Below are positions 25,795-34,676 of a stretch of DNA of 35,471 nucleotides, in pieces. Origin of the DNA: Saprospiraceae bacterium. Lineage in GTDB: Bacteria > Bacteroidota > Bacteroidia > Chitinophagales > Saprospiraceae. Both the position numbers and the translations under genes were made by a program. The notes beneath the pieces are model-generated. The model saw only the letters and a program-made list of their open reading frames with translations. It was not told the origin of the DNA and did no database searches. Location of the stretch: positions 1 to 35,471 of the forward strand of contig JAHDBF010000016.1 of the NCBI GenBank assembly GCA_020630525.1, in the 5' to 3' direction. Each line of letters starts with the position of its first letter. Position 1 is the stretch's first letter.

Positions 25795-27015
25795 ATGAGA
25801 ATTTACCACACATTAATTTCTAGCCTCTTTCTATTTTTAATAGCAAATATGGTGAAAGCACAGACTTGGGAGCAAGTGAGTTCACCACCAAATAATTTTT
25901 TTACAGATCATACCTTTGGTTTTGGTTTAGATGGTATGGGATATTTGGTAACAGGAACAGATTTAAATGGCAACATTAGTAACGACTTCTATCAGTACTC
26001 TCCTACTTCTGATTCTTGGACGCAATTGGATGATTTTCCAGGTGGAGCAAGAGGATATGCGATAGGTGATACATGGGATGGCAAAGCGTATTTTGGATTT
26101 GGACTAGGAAACGGATTAGCGTTTAATGACCTATGGGTTTTTGATCCAGCATTACAAACTTGGGAAAGGCTATCGGATTGTCCATGTGAAGCTAGGTTGC
26201 ATCCAGCTTTAGTTGCGCATAATAATAAAATATATATGGGTCTTGGTGGTGGAAATGGAAATTTAAAAGATTGGTGGATTTATGATATTATGACAGACAC
26301 TTGGAGTCAAGGGGCAGATTTACCAGCAGCGCCGAGACATCACCCATATCAGTTTGGAATTGGAGAATATGTTTATGCAGGATTTGGTCACGGAGATGGA
26401 ATTTTTAATGACTGGTATCAATATGATCCTCAAAATGACAGTTGGACAGAAGTTGCCTCATTACCTGCTGAAGGAAGAGTTGCTGGCACACAATTTTCTT
26501 ACAACGGAAAAGGATATGCGCTTAGTGGAGAGGGAGAATCTCATAGTGCAATGGATGAAGGAGAATTTTGGATGTATGATCCCATTTTAGATGAATGGAG
26601 TCAATTGCCTTCTCATCCAGGTACATCTCGATGGGCGCCTGCATCTTTTGTTATTGAAGATGAAGTATATTTATTCAACGGTACAAGATATTTACTTCCT
26701 TCAGGAAGCAATACGTATATACAGGAAGCTTTTAAATATGACCTAAACGCGACTATTTCTAACAACGAAGATTTCAATACAATAGAGAAAATCACTATTA
26801 GCCCAAATCCAACGACAGAATACGTCAATATAGAACTTCCTATAGAATGGGATATTCAAAATTTAACACTAAAAGTACTTAATTTAGAAGGAAAACTTTT
26901 ACTCAAATCAGTAGCAACAAATTCGATAAACATAAACGATTTATCGCAAGGTACTTATCTGCTAGAATGGGAATACCAAGGTAAAACCGATTCACAAATT
27001 ATTATCAAAAATTGA
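25795..27015 (+). CDS. Kelch-repeat beta-propeller protein with T9SS sorting domain
   Basis: This 406-residue protein has a signal peptide ending near 'MVKAQT'. About five or six kelch repeats follow (~25-320), each ending in a W motif such as 'SDSWTQL', 'LQTWERLSDCP', 'TDTWSQGADLP', 'NDSWTEVASLP' and 'LDEWSQLPSHP', preceded by Gly-rich strands. Kelch propellers usually bind proteins or carbohydrates. The C-terminal ~75 residues are a type A T9SS sorting domain ('ISPNPTTEYVNIE' ... 'QGTYLLEW'). It follows the Omp28-like cargo gene by 32 bp and is ended by a strong terminator 10 bp after its stop. Confidence 0.9.
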   Translation: MRIYHTLISSLFLFLIANMVKAQTWEQVSSPPNNFFTDHTFGFGLDGMGYLVTGTDLNGNISNDFYQYSPTSDSWTQLDDFPGGARGYAIGDTWDGKAYFGFGLGNGLAFNDLWVFDPALQTWERLSDCPCEARLHPALVAHNNKIYMGLGGGNGNLKDWWIYDIMTDTWSQGADLPAAPRHHPYQFGIGEYVYAGFGHGDGIFNDWYQYDPQNDSWTEVASLPAEGRVAGTQFSYNGKGYALSGEGESHSAMDEGEFWMYDPILDEWSQLPSHPGTSRWAPASFVIEDEVYLFNGTRYLLPSGSNTYIQEAFKYDLNATISNNEDFNTIEKITISPNPTTEYVNIELPIEWDIQNLTLKVLNLEGKLLLKSVATNSININDLSQGTYLLEWEYQGKTDSQIIIKN

Positions 27016-27025
27016 TAATGATTTA

Positions 27026-27063
27026 TAAGAGGATACAACTCATGTATCCTCTTATTTTTTTTT
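27026..27063 (+). terminator. Strong intrinsic terminator after the kelch gene
   Basis: TAAGAGGATACA (27026-27037) and TGTATCCTCTTA (27043-27054) form a perfect 12-bp stem with a 5-base loop (ACTCA) and then nine T's. The T tract runs into the stop codon of the convergent nuclease-family gene. Confidence 0.9.
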
Positions 27064-28354
27064 AGTTACAACCTGTCTGTAACGTTTCAAATTCTCCATT
27101 GGTTTCCACTTCAAATCCTGCATTTAGTTCAATATACAAACCTGCAGAATAAGTTACTGAAGCCCCTGCTTCAATAACATTAGATGCTGAAATTGAAAAT
27201 TCTGCTTCACTCATAATTGTTGATCCAGCTGGGTAATTTATTGTTTCTGTTACGTCTGCTTGACACAAACTACAATTCGCATAAAATGATTCGATATCTA
27301 AGACTACAGGATAATGGTCTGACATGAAATGCAAGTCACTCGCTATCGGAGAATTTCCATCTAGTGCATCATTGTTCCATCCCAGAGGACTCCCTGGGGT
27401 TTTATACGTTCCTGGAATTAATTGGATATTACTGCTATTGTCATTTATGGCATTATTGTACCAAATGAAATCAAATCTATCATCGAGACCACCATTCGAT
27501 CCACCATTTCCATATTCATTAAAACCTACTTGTCTTGTGGATTGGGTATATTTTGCTACTTCCACAGGATCGCTAATATTTCTAGTAAATCCTCCAAAAT
27601 AATCAATCAGAGGATTTGCATTCCCCGCATCTATTAATACATCGTATGCAGGTTCAGCATAGGTACCTGTTACTGTATTGTCGCTATAAAAATTAAAATC
27701 CCCTACGGCAATTACGTTGTCAGAAATTGATAATGCATTAATATGATCCATTAGATCTTGCGCGCCTAAAACTCGTCTATCTCTATCGGCAATTTCTGAA
27801 GAATTTGCATTATCAAATCCAGCTTTCAGGTGAGAACTATACGCTTTTAGCGAATTTGATTCGTTAGGACAGTCTTTAGAAACTATACTTAAGTCATATT
27901 GTGTTGACGCTCGAGGAGTTATTGTTATACCTCCGTCTGGTTCTACTGCAGAGTTATTCCGTGGCACTTCTACTTGGCTATTAAACCCTACAACTTCGGT
28001 ATTGTAAATCAGCATATTCCCAATTTGAAACGGATTAGGTCCATATTCTTCAAAATCTGCTAAAGGAGAATGCGCATAAATTTTTCCTGTAGTAGCATTG
28101 GCATTAAGCTCATCTACTAAAATGGTAGCACCAGAAGCATCAGAAATTTCTTGTAACAAAATGATGTCAGGATCGACCTCGTTAATGACGTTTTTAAAAT
28201 GAACTTTCCTTGCATCATCAGAACCCAATGGATCAGAATTACCATTACTGGGAAAAAATAGACAATTATAAGTCATCACTGTTAAAGTATCTGTAGTTTG
28301 CGCGCCAACTTTTAATGCCAATATCAGGCACATCATAGCTATTGTAATTCTCAT
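27062..28354 (-). CDS. Secreted endonuclease/exonuclease/phosphatase-family protein with C-terminal beta domain
   Basis: This 430-residue protein has a signal peptide ('MRITIAMMCLILALKVGAQ') and an EEP domain (~25-350). EEP motifs are visible: 'MTYNCLFF', 'DPDIILLQEI' with the metal-binding Glu, 'VGDFNFYSD' with the GDFN motif, and the catalytic 'SDHYPVVLDI'. The domain cleaves phosphodiesters of nucleic acids or lipids. The C-terminal ~75 residues ('SISASNVIEAGASVTYSAG', 'IELNAGFEVETNG') match the repeated strand pattern of the '3-coathanger stack' domain found on secreted Bacteroidota proteins. No type A sorting motif is seen. It has its own strong promoter ~100 bp upstream. A secreted nuclease or phosphodiesterase role in nutrient capture is an inference. 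Confidence 0.85.
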   Translation of the reverse strand: MRITIAMMCLILALKVGAQTTDTLTVMTYNCLFFPSNGNSDPLGSDDARKVHFKNVINEVDPDIILLQEISDASGATILVDELNANATTGKIYAHSPLADFEEYGPNPFQIGNMLIYNTEVVGFNSQVEVPRNNSAVEPDGGITITPRASTQYDLSIVSKDCPNESNSLKAYSSHLKAGFDNANSSEIADRDRRVLGAQDLMDHINALSISDNVIAVGDFNFYSDNTVTGTYAEPAYDVLIDAGNANPLIDYFGGFTRNISDPVEVAKYTQSTRQVGFNEYGNGGSNGGLDDRFDFIWYNNAINDNSSNIQLIPGTYKTPGSPLGWNNDALDGNSPIASDLHFMSDHYPVVLDIESFYANCSLCQADVTETINYPAGSTIMSEAEFSISASNVIEAGASVTYSAGLYIELNAGFEVETNGEFETLQTGCN

Positions 28355-28454
28355 TATTTGACATTTTTAATAAAACAATACAAAGGGTGTACCGTTTGTC
28401 ATCAAGGCAGAATGGAATGTTGCCAATGTATATATTAAAATAATGATAGGTAAG

Positions 28455-28486
28455 CAAACTTACATATTATTCCTGAATAATGTCAA
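28455..28486 (-). promoter_or_regulatory. Promoter of the EEP-family gene with an internal dyad
   Basis: On the minus strand TTG (28484-28486), 21 bp, then TAAGTTTG (28455-28462) match the Bacteroidota promoter. Between the boxes lies ATTATTC-CT-GAATAAT (28466-28481), a perfect 7-bp dyad. GTAAG/CTTAC flank the -7 box. The dyad may be an operator; the expected start is near 28448, giving a 5' UTR of ~94 bases. Confidence 0.55.
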
Positions 28487-28499
28487 GTAAATCTATAGA

Positions 28500-30776
28500 T
28501 TATCTAATTAATGTTAAGTGTCCATTCTGATTTATAGATTTTCCTCTAGGACTTACATAGCTTAACTGATAGACGTATACGCCTTTGGGTGATTGGATTC
28601 CAGTATTTTGTTTAGTGCCATTCCACCCTATCAATGGATCGTTTGTTTCATAGACCATTTCTCCCCAGCGATTCCAAATCCTCATCGAAAATTCTTGAAC
28701 ACCAGAAACAAAACCTCTCCCTATGAAAGTATCATTTTCTCCATCACCGTTTGGACTAAACGCATTCGGCATAAAGTAATCAACGAGTGGTTTTACATCT
28801 ATTTGTTGAGTTAAGGTATCAGTGCAGCCACTTTCATGAAATGCAACTAAGGTTACATCTTGGAATCCTGTGTCGACAAAGGTATACACTGGATTCTCCT
28901 GTAAGCTTATAAATTCATCATTAAAGTTCCATTGATATCCAATTGCCAATTCTGATAGATTTGAAAAGCTTACTTCATTATTAAAAATATCGGGATCTTC
29001 AGGATTATATGTGAAGTCTGCTAAGGGTTTTTCTAATACTGTAATCCAATCTATAAAAGTACGATCTACTTCACAGCTATTAGGAGAAACAATTGATACA
29101 GAAACGGTGTAATTTCCTATTTCTTCATAAACATGCGTAGGGCTTATATCATTAGAAAAATTTCCATCGCCAAAATCCCAAGTAATTAGATATTCTTCAT
29201 TAATTGGGGAGGATAAATTATTAAAAAAAACTTCACCACCCTCACAGGAAATAAACCTAGTGGGTTCAGTAACAATGAGAGGTGGTACTGGATACCAATT
29301 AATGATTTGCTCTATTGAATCTTTACATTCATTCACATCAGTTACCGTTAAAGTGACTGGTATATTTCCTGGATCAGAAAACAAATGATTTACATCTGTA
29401 TCTATTGAGAAAATCTCTGATTCATCTCTCCAACTCCAATCCGTAATTCCACCGGCAGCACCAGTTACACTTTCGTCAATAAAGGATACTGGTCCGGCAA
29501 CACAAGTATCATATGTAAAACTAAAATCTGCATCAATTGCTGGAAATACATCTACTGCAATATTGGCTGTATCAGCACAAGATGTGCCTTTATTTAATAT
29601 CATGTGACCGTAATATGTCCCGAGTCCAGGAAATGCTACAGTTGCATCTCTAGTATCAATAAAGGTGGTATCTCCACCAATATCAAAAGCCCATTCATAA
29701 GAGACAATATTGTCAATATTTGTGCTTAGGTTATTAAACGTTACAATATTTGCACCACAAGATTTTACGAAAAAGTCTACAAAATCAATGTTTGACTCTG
29801 ATTCTATATCTGCAAATACCAATGGCGTACACAACACTACGTTAAACTGAAAATCTCTTCTTGTCTCTCCCAATAAAATTCCATTTCTAAATTCTTGAAC
29901 ACATACACCTACTACAAATTGTCCTTGCATTGTTGGGCTTCCAGAAATTAGTCCAGTTTGAGGGTTTATGGTTATCAATGGATTTCCTGCCATCGGAGCG
30001 GTAGGTGTATAGGGACCAGAAAAAGTAACATTATCAAAAGGAGGTCTACAGTTTTCCGGGTTTGGTCTTACTCCATTACAAGATTCAGCATCACCCACAC
30101 CACCAACTCCTTCCTGCCCACCTGCTGTTTTGGGTGCGCAAAAGCTATATATCAGTTCATCACCTTCGGAATCTGTCGCTGAATGATCAAAATTAATGTC
30201 TTGATCTGCACAGATAAAAATGGGCGGAAAATTATTAAACGATGGACTATTATTACATTGGATTTGTGCTTCAGGCGTAATTTCTACTGAGAATGCCGCA
30301 CCATTGTCTCCAGGGTTTAGTAGATTCGTTATAGTCTCGTTTCTACAGCACCGCTGGTAAGTAATCATGTAATTCTGATTGATGATCGGTAGCGTAATGG
30401 TAAACTCGTAAATGCCTCTTTCTACACCAACTCCAGATGGAATCTCAACACAAGGATTACTAGTATCAAAGCCAACCTCTGATATACCCGTAGCTGGAAC
30501 ATTCTGAATCAATCTTACAAAATTCCAATTCTGTCCAGATCCCGAATAAATTCCAAATCTTGAAGCGGGTGTATTGTTAAATGGGTCTCCATCAAATGGT
30601 GCTCCTCCGCTTTGAGAATCTCTATATAAGGTAAACCTAACCCTAAATTCAACCGTATTATTTGCTGTATTTACTGATAAACATCGATACTCTACATCAC
30701 CACCAACAATATGTCTAGCTTCGCTAATAAGGCTATGAAAAAAAATAATTATACCTATGGCAATGATTCGCTTCAT
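28500..30776 (-). CDS. PKD-domain surface protein with T9SS type B (gliding-motility-type) C-terminal domain
   Basis: This 758-residue secreted protein has a signal peptide ('MKRIIAIGIIIFFHSLISEA'). The N-terminal ~310 residues ('ARHIVGGDVEYRCL', 'YQRCCRNETI', 'LIYSFCAPK') form a Cys-containing domain common at the start of large Bacteroidota surface proteins. About four PKD-like domains follow (~330-670), including the clear 'WDFGDGNFSNDISPTHVYEE' and 'YQWNFND'. The C-terminal ~85 residues are the type B sorting domain: 'MPNAFSPNGDGENDTF', 'IWNRWGEMVYET', 'GWNG' and 'PKGVYVYQLSY'. Such proteins act as adhesins or matrix components. A -7-like box lies upstream. Confidence 0.92.
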   Translation of the reverse strand: MKRIIAIGIIIFFHSLISEARHIVGGDVEYRCLSVNTANNTVEFRVRFTLYRDSQSGGAPFDGDPFNNTPASRFGIYSGSGQNWNFVRLIQNVPATGISEVGFDTSNPCVEIPSGVGVERGIYEFTITLPIINQNYMITYQRCCRNETITNLLNPGDNGAAFSVEITPEAQIQCNNSPSFNNFPPIFICADQDINFDHSATDSEGDELIYSFCAPKTAGGQEGVGGVGDAESCNGVRPNPENCRPPFDNVTFSGPYTPTAPMAGNPLITINPQTGLISGSPTMQGQFVVGVCVQEFRNGILLGETRRDFQFNVVLCTPLVFADIESESNIDFVDFFVKSCGANIVTFNNLSTNIDNIVSYEWAFDIGGDTTFIDTRDATVAFPGLGTYYGHMILNKGTSCADTANIAVDVFPAIDADFSFTYDTCVAGPVSFIDESVTGAAGGITDWSWRDESEIFSIDTDVNHLFSDPGNIPVTLTVTDVNECKDSIEQIINWYPVPPLIVTEPTRFISCEGGEVFFNNLSSPINEEYLITWDFGDGNFSNDISPTHVYEEIGNYTVSVSIVSPNSCEVDRTFIDWITVLEKPLADFTYNPEDPDIFNNEVSFSNLSELAIGYQWNFNDEFISLQENPVYTFVDTGFQDVTLVAFHESGCTDTLTQQIDVKPLVDYFMPNAFSPNGDGENDTFIGRGFVSGVQEFSMRIWNRWGEMVYETNDPLIGWNGTKQNTGIQSPKGVYVYQLSYVSPRGKSINQNGHLTLIR

Positions 30777-31019
30777 TAATTATATAGTGCTAAATTAAAA
30801 TCTATATTTTGCAACAAACAAATTTAACCTTAATTCTTTGAATTAGTTGCTTGCCTTTCGACCTTTGATTTTTAATAAAAACCAATCCTAGAAAATCGAC
30901 AATAAAATATTCTCTAATCTTTTAATAAACACTCAAAATATTTGAGAATATTTCTTTTATTTGCTCAATTACAAAACCGATTATCCAACGATATTAACTG
31001 ATAAATTGTTTTCCATAAC
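30777..31019. promoter_or_regulatory. Divergent intergenic region with nested inverted repeats
   Basis: The 243-bp gap between the PKD gene and the tsaC-like gene holds a minus-strand -7 match (TAAATTTG, 30819-30826) without a clear TTG upstream. It also holds a perfect 10-bp inverted repeat, AAATATTCTC (30905-30914) and GAGAATATTT (30944-30953), which overlaps a smaller dyad CTCAAA-ATA-TTTGAG (30932-30946). No gene is seen here. A regulatory role is possible but not shown. Confidence 0.35.
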
Positions 31020-31577
31020 ATGAATATTCAGCATTATTCGAATAGATTGCGACAAGGAGCGAGTTTACTCTATCCTACTGATACCATTTGGGGACTAGGA
31101 TGCGATGCATTTAATGAATCTGCGATTGCTAAAGTTCAGGGATTAAAAAATCGCGATTTAGACAAACCTTTAATTGTGTTAGTAGAGAATCTTGAGCATC
31201 TAAAACGATATGTAAGGCATGTTCATCCTAGAATTGAAAACATTTTATATTACTATCATAAACCAGCAACTGTAATTTTTGAAGCAAATGGTTTATTACC
31301 TAGAGTTTTACTTTCAAACGAAGGAACAGTAGCCATCAGAATAATCCAACATGAATTTTGTAATACATTAATTTCTGTTCTTAAAAAGCCGATTGTCTCT
31401 ACAAGTGCGAATACTCAAGGTTTGCCCTTTCCTACAAGTTTTGAAACTATAGAAAAGAAGATAATTACTGAAGTTGACGAAATAGTTTCTCCAGATATCG
31501 CCATACCAGGAGGAAACGAACCCTCAGTGTTATTAAAATGCACAGATGATGGGGAGTTAATTTTCCTTAGAAACTAA
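31020..31577 (+). CDS. tsaC: Sua5/YciO/YrdC family protein, probable threonylcarbamoyl-AMP synthase
   Basis: This family makes threonylcarbamoyl-AMP from threonine, bicarbonate and ATP for the t6A modification of tRNAs reading ANN codons. The 185-residue protein is a single YrdC domain without the Sua5 C-terminal domain. Visible motifs are 'LLYPTDTIWGLGCDAF' near the N-terminus, the KxR segment 'LKNRDLDKPLIVLV', 'GTVAIRI' and 'PIVSTSANTQGLPFP'. The YciO paralogue has similar motifs, so the exact role is probable rather than certain. The last 21 bp overlap the 3' end of the convergent S41 peptidase gene. Confidence 0.82.
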   Translation: MNIQHYSNRLRQGASLLYPTDTIWGLGCDAFNESAIAKVQGLKNRDLDKPLIVLVENLEHLKRYVRHVHPRIENILYYYHKPATVIFEANGLLPRVLLSNEGTVAIRIIQHEFCNTLISVLKKPIVSTSANTQGLPFPTSFETIEKKIITEVDEIVSPDIAIPGGNEPSVLLKCTDDGELIFLRN

Positions 31578-33104
31578 CTTTTCTATTGGGTCATCGAAAG
31601 CCAACATTTCCATAGTTTTATTTATATATGGATCTTTCCTATGTGTAAACTTTTGATATTGAGACTTTCCGTACCAACTATAGATTAATTCTGCTCTAAT
31701 TGCGAATTCATCTTTTGATTGGATTTCTTCCGTGGAGCACTTGTATTTCAATTTTGGTAAAAGCGTGCGCTTGGTATCTACTAACTCTTCAAGACTTATT
31801 TGCTCAGTAAAAGGCAGGATTTGGGTAGTTACAAATTGCGTATTTTTTGTATCGTATATAAATCCAGAATCTACTACTTCAATATCTGGTTTTACCCCTG
31901 AATTACTTTCTAATGGGCGCAAATAAAGTTTTGATTCAAAGGTGTCTTGTGACTGTTTAATGGTATCGAGCCCTTTTACATATGGTTTTTGTATCTGTCT
32001 CCCAGAAGGCGTACAATATCTTGCGACTGTCAATCTTACTGCAGATCCGTTTTTAAGTGGAAAAATCTCTTGAACCAATCCTTTACCATATGACTGTTTT
32101 CCGATTATAATTCCACGGTCCCAATCTTGGATGGCTCCTGCAACAATTTCGCTTGCAGAAGCAGAATTTTCATTGATTAATACCACAACTTCCTTGATGT
32201 CATAAAAATTTCTGCCTGTAGTTTTATACTCTTTTTTCTTCCTATTTTCTCCTACTGTGTAGGTAAGTAATTTTGCTTTTTGATTAAATAATTGGCTCAA
32301 GATTCTGAGTGATTGAGGAAGATAACCTCCAGGATTGTCCCTTAAATCTATGACCAAATTAAACTCATCGGCATCTGCCTCAATGGATATTTTTTCCATT
32401 GATTTAAAAAACTGGTCATAAGTATTTGCGCTGAATCGCTCTATCTGAATGTAGCCAGTTTTTTTATCCAATAGATAATAATTGGTTGCAGAATTAGTAG
32501 TGATTTCTGATAATGGAATTTGTTGTTCTTTTATACCAGTATTCGGATGAAAAGAAGTAATACTGATTTGTTCATCATCCCATGCACGCAATAGCTCACG
32601 TACTTTAGTCATACTCCATTCAGGACCTACAACAGAGTGATCTCCTAATGCTAAAATTTGAGTACCTACTGTAAGGTTTGCTAGATCCGCAGGTTTGTTT
32701 TCTTCTATTTTATTAATATAAAGTGTGTCATTAATGTATAAGGATTCTATACCGATACCTTTGTATACCCCATTCATTTTTTCGTTATATGCTTCCATTT
32801 CTTTAGCAGGAATATATTGACTGAATGGATCTAATTTTGACATTAGATGTATCACACCATCTTCTATCAATTCGTCTGAAGCCAATTCATCTACATAAGA
32901 ATTCTCTATTATTCTGAGTAATTCTTCAATTCTACCTTGTCCATTTAAGCCATAATTGCCACTAGAAATATCCGAAGATTCCAATAGACTGATTTCAGTA
33001 TGATCTGCAAATAGTGTGTAGCCAAGCAACATACCAATAGCACAAGCACATGCTAGCAAAAATGGCTCTAATACTTTATATTTTCTATTTTCCGAACTTG
33101 GCAT
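31557..33104 (-). CDS. S41-family C-terminal processing peptidase
   Basis: This 515-residue periplasmic serine peptidase has an N-terminal membrane anchor (residues ~13-33). A helical domain with 'LMSKLDPFSQYIP' follows, then a PDZ domain (~105-200, 'VYKGIGIESLYIND', 'KPADLANLTVGTQILALG'). The catalytic domain shows 'LVIDLRDNPGG', the nucleophile Ser in 'NSASASEI' (~313-320) and the general-base Lys341 in 'QSYGKGLVQ'. It has the family's order and length, with a C-terminal extension of ~130 residues that is common in Bacteroidota. These enzymes trim or degrade envelope proteins from their C-termini. It is divergent from the Lrp-like regulator, with overlapping promoter-like boxes between them. 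Confidence 0.9.
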   Translation of the reverse strand: MPSSENRKYKVLEPFLLACACAIGMLLGYTLFADHTEISLLESSDISSGNYGLNGQGRIEELLRIIENSYVDELASDELIEDGVIHLMSKLDPFSQYIPAKEMEAYNEKMNGVYKGIGIESLYINDTLYINKIEENKPADLANLTVGTQILALGDHSVVGPEWSMTKVRELLRAWDDEQISITSFHPNTGIKEQQIPLSEITTNSATNYYLLDKKTGYIQIERFSANTYDQFFKSMEKISIEADADEFNLVIDLRDNPGGYLPQSLRILSQLFNQKAKLLTYTVGENRKKKEYKTTGRNFYDIKEVVVLINENSASASEIVAGAIQDWDRGIIIGKQSYGKGLVQEIFPLKNGSAVRLTVARYCTPSGRQIQKPYVKGLDTIKQSQDTFESKLYLRPLESNSGVKPDIEVVDSGFIYDTKNTQFVTTQILPFTEQISLEELVDTKRTLLPKLKYKCSTEEIQSKDEFAIRAELIYSWYGKSQYQKFTHRKDPYINKTMEMLAFDDPIEKLVSKEN

Positions 33105-33133
33105 TAAATTATATGAAGTTATGATCCGTAAAG

Positions 33134-33166
33134 ATTATTATTTTTGATAATAATTATTCAAAGATA
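33134..33166. promoter_or_regulatory. Divergent promoter boxes and dyad between the S41 peptidase and Lrp-like genes
   Basis: Plus strand TATTTTTG (33139-33146) and minus strand TATCTTTG (33159-33166) both match TAnnTTTG. ATTATTAT-TTTTG-ATAATAAT (33134-33154) is a perfect 8-bp dyad that covers the plus-strand box and lies just downstream of the minus-strand box. The Lrp-like protein may bind it to control both genes; AT-rich composition makes chance symmetry possible. Confidence 0.4.
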
Positions 33167-33231
33167 ACAATACCTATGGATATGAAGTTTACTTGATTTT
33201 CTAAAACTTAGGTATAACAAAATAATTGCTT

Positions 33232-33693
33232 ATGGCAAATCATGTGCTAGATGAGACTGATACTAAATTATTAAACATTCTACAAAAGGATGCCAAAATG
33301 CCATATGCAGAAATAGGTAAAAAATTATTCGTTTCGCAAGGTACTGTTCACCTAAGAATTAAAAAATTGACTGAAGCTGGAATTATTACTGGCTCTAGGA
33401 TTACGGTCGATCCTGTTAAACTAGGATATGGCGTATGTGCTTATCTAGGCATCTATCTTTCGCAAAGTAAGATGTATGAGCATGTCAGTGAGCGACTTAA
33501 ACAAATCCCAGAAATCATTAGTGCAGACTATACCACTGGAGTCTATTCTATATTTGCAAAAGTTAGGTGTAAGAGTACTGAACATCTTAAAAATGTATTG
33601 TCAAATCATATTCAAAATATAGAAGGAATACAAAGGACTGAAACTTTTATTTCTTTAGAAAGTAGAATAGATAGACCAGTTTTACTCGAATGA
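33232..33693 (+). CDS. Lrp/AsnC-family transcriptional regulator
   Basis: This is a feast/famine-type regulator. The N-terminal AsnC helix-turn-helix reads 'VLDETDTKLLNILQKDAKMP' followed by 'IGKKLFVSQGTVHLRIKKL'. The C-terminal RAM ligand-binding domain reads 'VCAYLGIYLSQSKM' and 'ISADYTTGVYSIFAKVRCKS'. The ORF track starts at a TTG (33226); the ATG at 33232 gives the normal start (MANHVLDETD) and 153 residues, the usual length. Such proteins usually sense an amino acid and often repress their own gene. A dyad lies about 80 bp upstream. It is convergent with rpoD, with a shared terminator between them. Confidence 0.92.
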   Translation: MANHVLDETDTKLLNILQKDAKMPYAEIGKKLFVSQGTVHLRIKKLTEAGIITGSRITVDPVKLGYGVCAYLGIYLSQSKMYEHVSERLKQIPEIISADYTTGVYSIFAKVRCKSTEHLKNVLSNHIQNIEGIQRTETFISLESRIDRPVLLE

Positions 33694-33705
33694 TATGGTG
33701 TAAAT

Positions 33706-33743
33706 AAAAAAACCTCATACAAAGTTAATGCATGAGGCTTTTT
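33706..33743. terminator. Bidirectional terminator between lrp-like gene and rpoD
   Basis: CCTCAT (33713-33718) and ATGAGG (33732-33737) form a 6-bp stem with a 13-base loop, flanked by seven A's on the left and CTTTTT on the right. Either strand therefore yields a hairpin followed by a T tract. It sits between two convergent genes. Confidence 0.75.
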
Positions 33744-33767
33744 ATATATTTTGAATTTTGGAATGGA

Positions 33768-34637
33768 CTATGTTCCCAAGTAATTCTTTAACAATTTTGA
33801 TCTACTTGCAGACCTTAATTTGTTAATGGCTTTATCTTTAATTTGTCTTACTCTTTCTCTTGTTAGACCAAATCTAGTTCCGATATCTTCTAGTGACATT
33901 GGGTGTTCTACACCGATACCAAAGTATAACTTTATGACATCACATTGTCTTTCTGTCAGTGTATTTAAAGATCTTTCTATTTCTTTTCTTAGAGAATCTC
34001 CATGCTCAAGACCTTTATCTGTGTTAGGAGTACCGCTATTTTCTAATACATCAAGTAATGAATTGTCTTCTCCATCTACGAATGGCGCATCCATAGACAC
34101 GTGACGTGAAGCAACTCCTAATGTAGTTTCTACTTCTTCTGTTGTAATCTCTAAGATAGATGCCAACTCCTCAGAAGAAGGCTCTCGCTCGTATTCTTGT
34201 TCTAATTCAGAAAATGCCCTGTTTATTTTATTTAAGGACCCAACTTTATTTAAGGGTAATCTTACGATTCTTGATTGTTCTGCAAGTGCTTGTAGGATAG
34301 ATTGTCTAATCCACCAAACGGCATAGGAGATAAATTTAAATCCCCTGGTTTCATCAAATCTTTGTGCAGCTTTGATAAGACCAAGGTTTCCTTCATTTAT
34401 TAAATCAGAAAGTGATAATCCTTGATTTTGGTATTGCTTAGCTACGGAAACAACAAATCGCAGATTGGCTTTTGTGAGTTCTTCTAATGCTTCTTGATCA
34501 CCATCTTTTATCCTTTGAGCTAATGATACTTCCTCTTCTGGAGTTAACAAATCAACTTTACCAATCTCTTGAAGATATTTTTCTAATGACTGGCTTTCTC
34601 TGTTGGTTATGGATTTGGTGATCTTTAATTGCCTCAT
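33768..34637 (-). CDS. rpoD: Primary RNA polymerase sigma factor (RpoD/SigA)
   Basis: This 289-residue sigma-70 protein lacks the long N-terminal region 1.1, as is normal for the Bacteroidota housekeeping sigma. Region 1.2 is '[20 protein letters not shown]'. Region 2 is '[17 protein letters not shown]', '[18 protein letters not shown]' and '[20 protein letters not shown]'. Region 3 follows with '[20 protein letters not shown]'. Region 4 contains '[16 protein letters not shown]' and the helix-turn-helix '[20 protein letters not shown]'. It directs transcription from TTG/TAnnTTTG promoters like those seen across this window. A strong promoter lies ~35 bp upstream and a terminator lies just downstream. 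Confidence 0.97.
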   Translation of the reverse strand: MRQLKITKSITNRESQSLEKYLQEIGKVDLLTPEEEVSLAQRIKDGDQEALEELTKANLRFVVSVAKQYQNQGLSLSDLINEGNLGLIKAAQRFDETRGFKFISYAVWWIRQSILQALAEQSRIVRLPLNKVGSLNKINRAFSELEQEYEREPSSEELASILEITTEEVETTLGVASRHVSMDAPFVDGEDNSLLDVLENSGTPNTDKGLEHGDSLRKEIERSLNTLTERQCDVIKLYFGIGVEHPMSLEDIGTRFGLTRERVRQIKDKAINKLRSASRSKLLKNYLGT

Positions 34638-34676
34638 GCACGAGCGGGTTTATTATTGTAAATACTAAAAGGACTG

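Noticed and set aside
28266-28457. 63-residue ORF upstream of the EEP gene on the minus strand
   Set aside because: It overlaps the signal peptide region of the EEP gene in another frame and begins inside the promoter -7 box; no motif.
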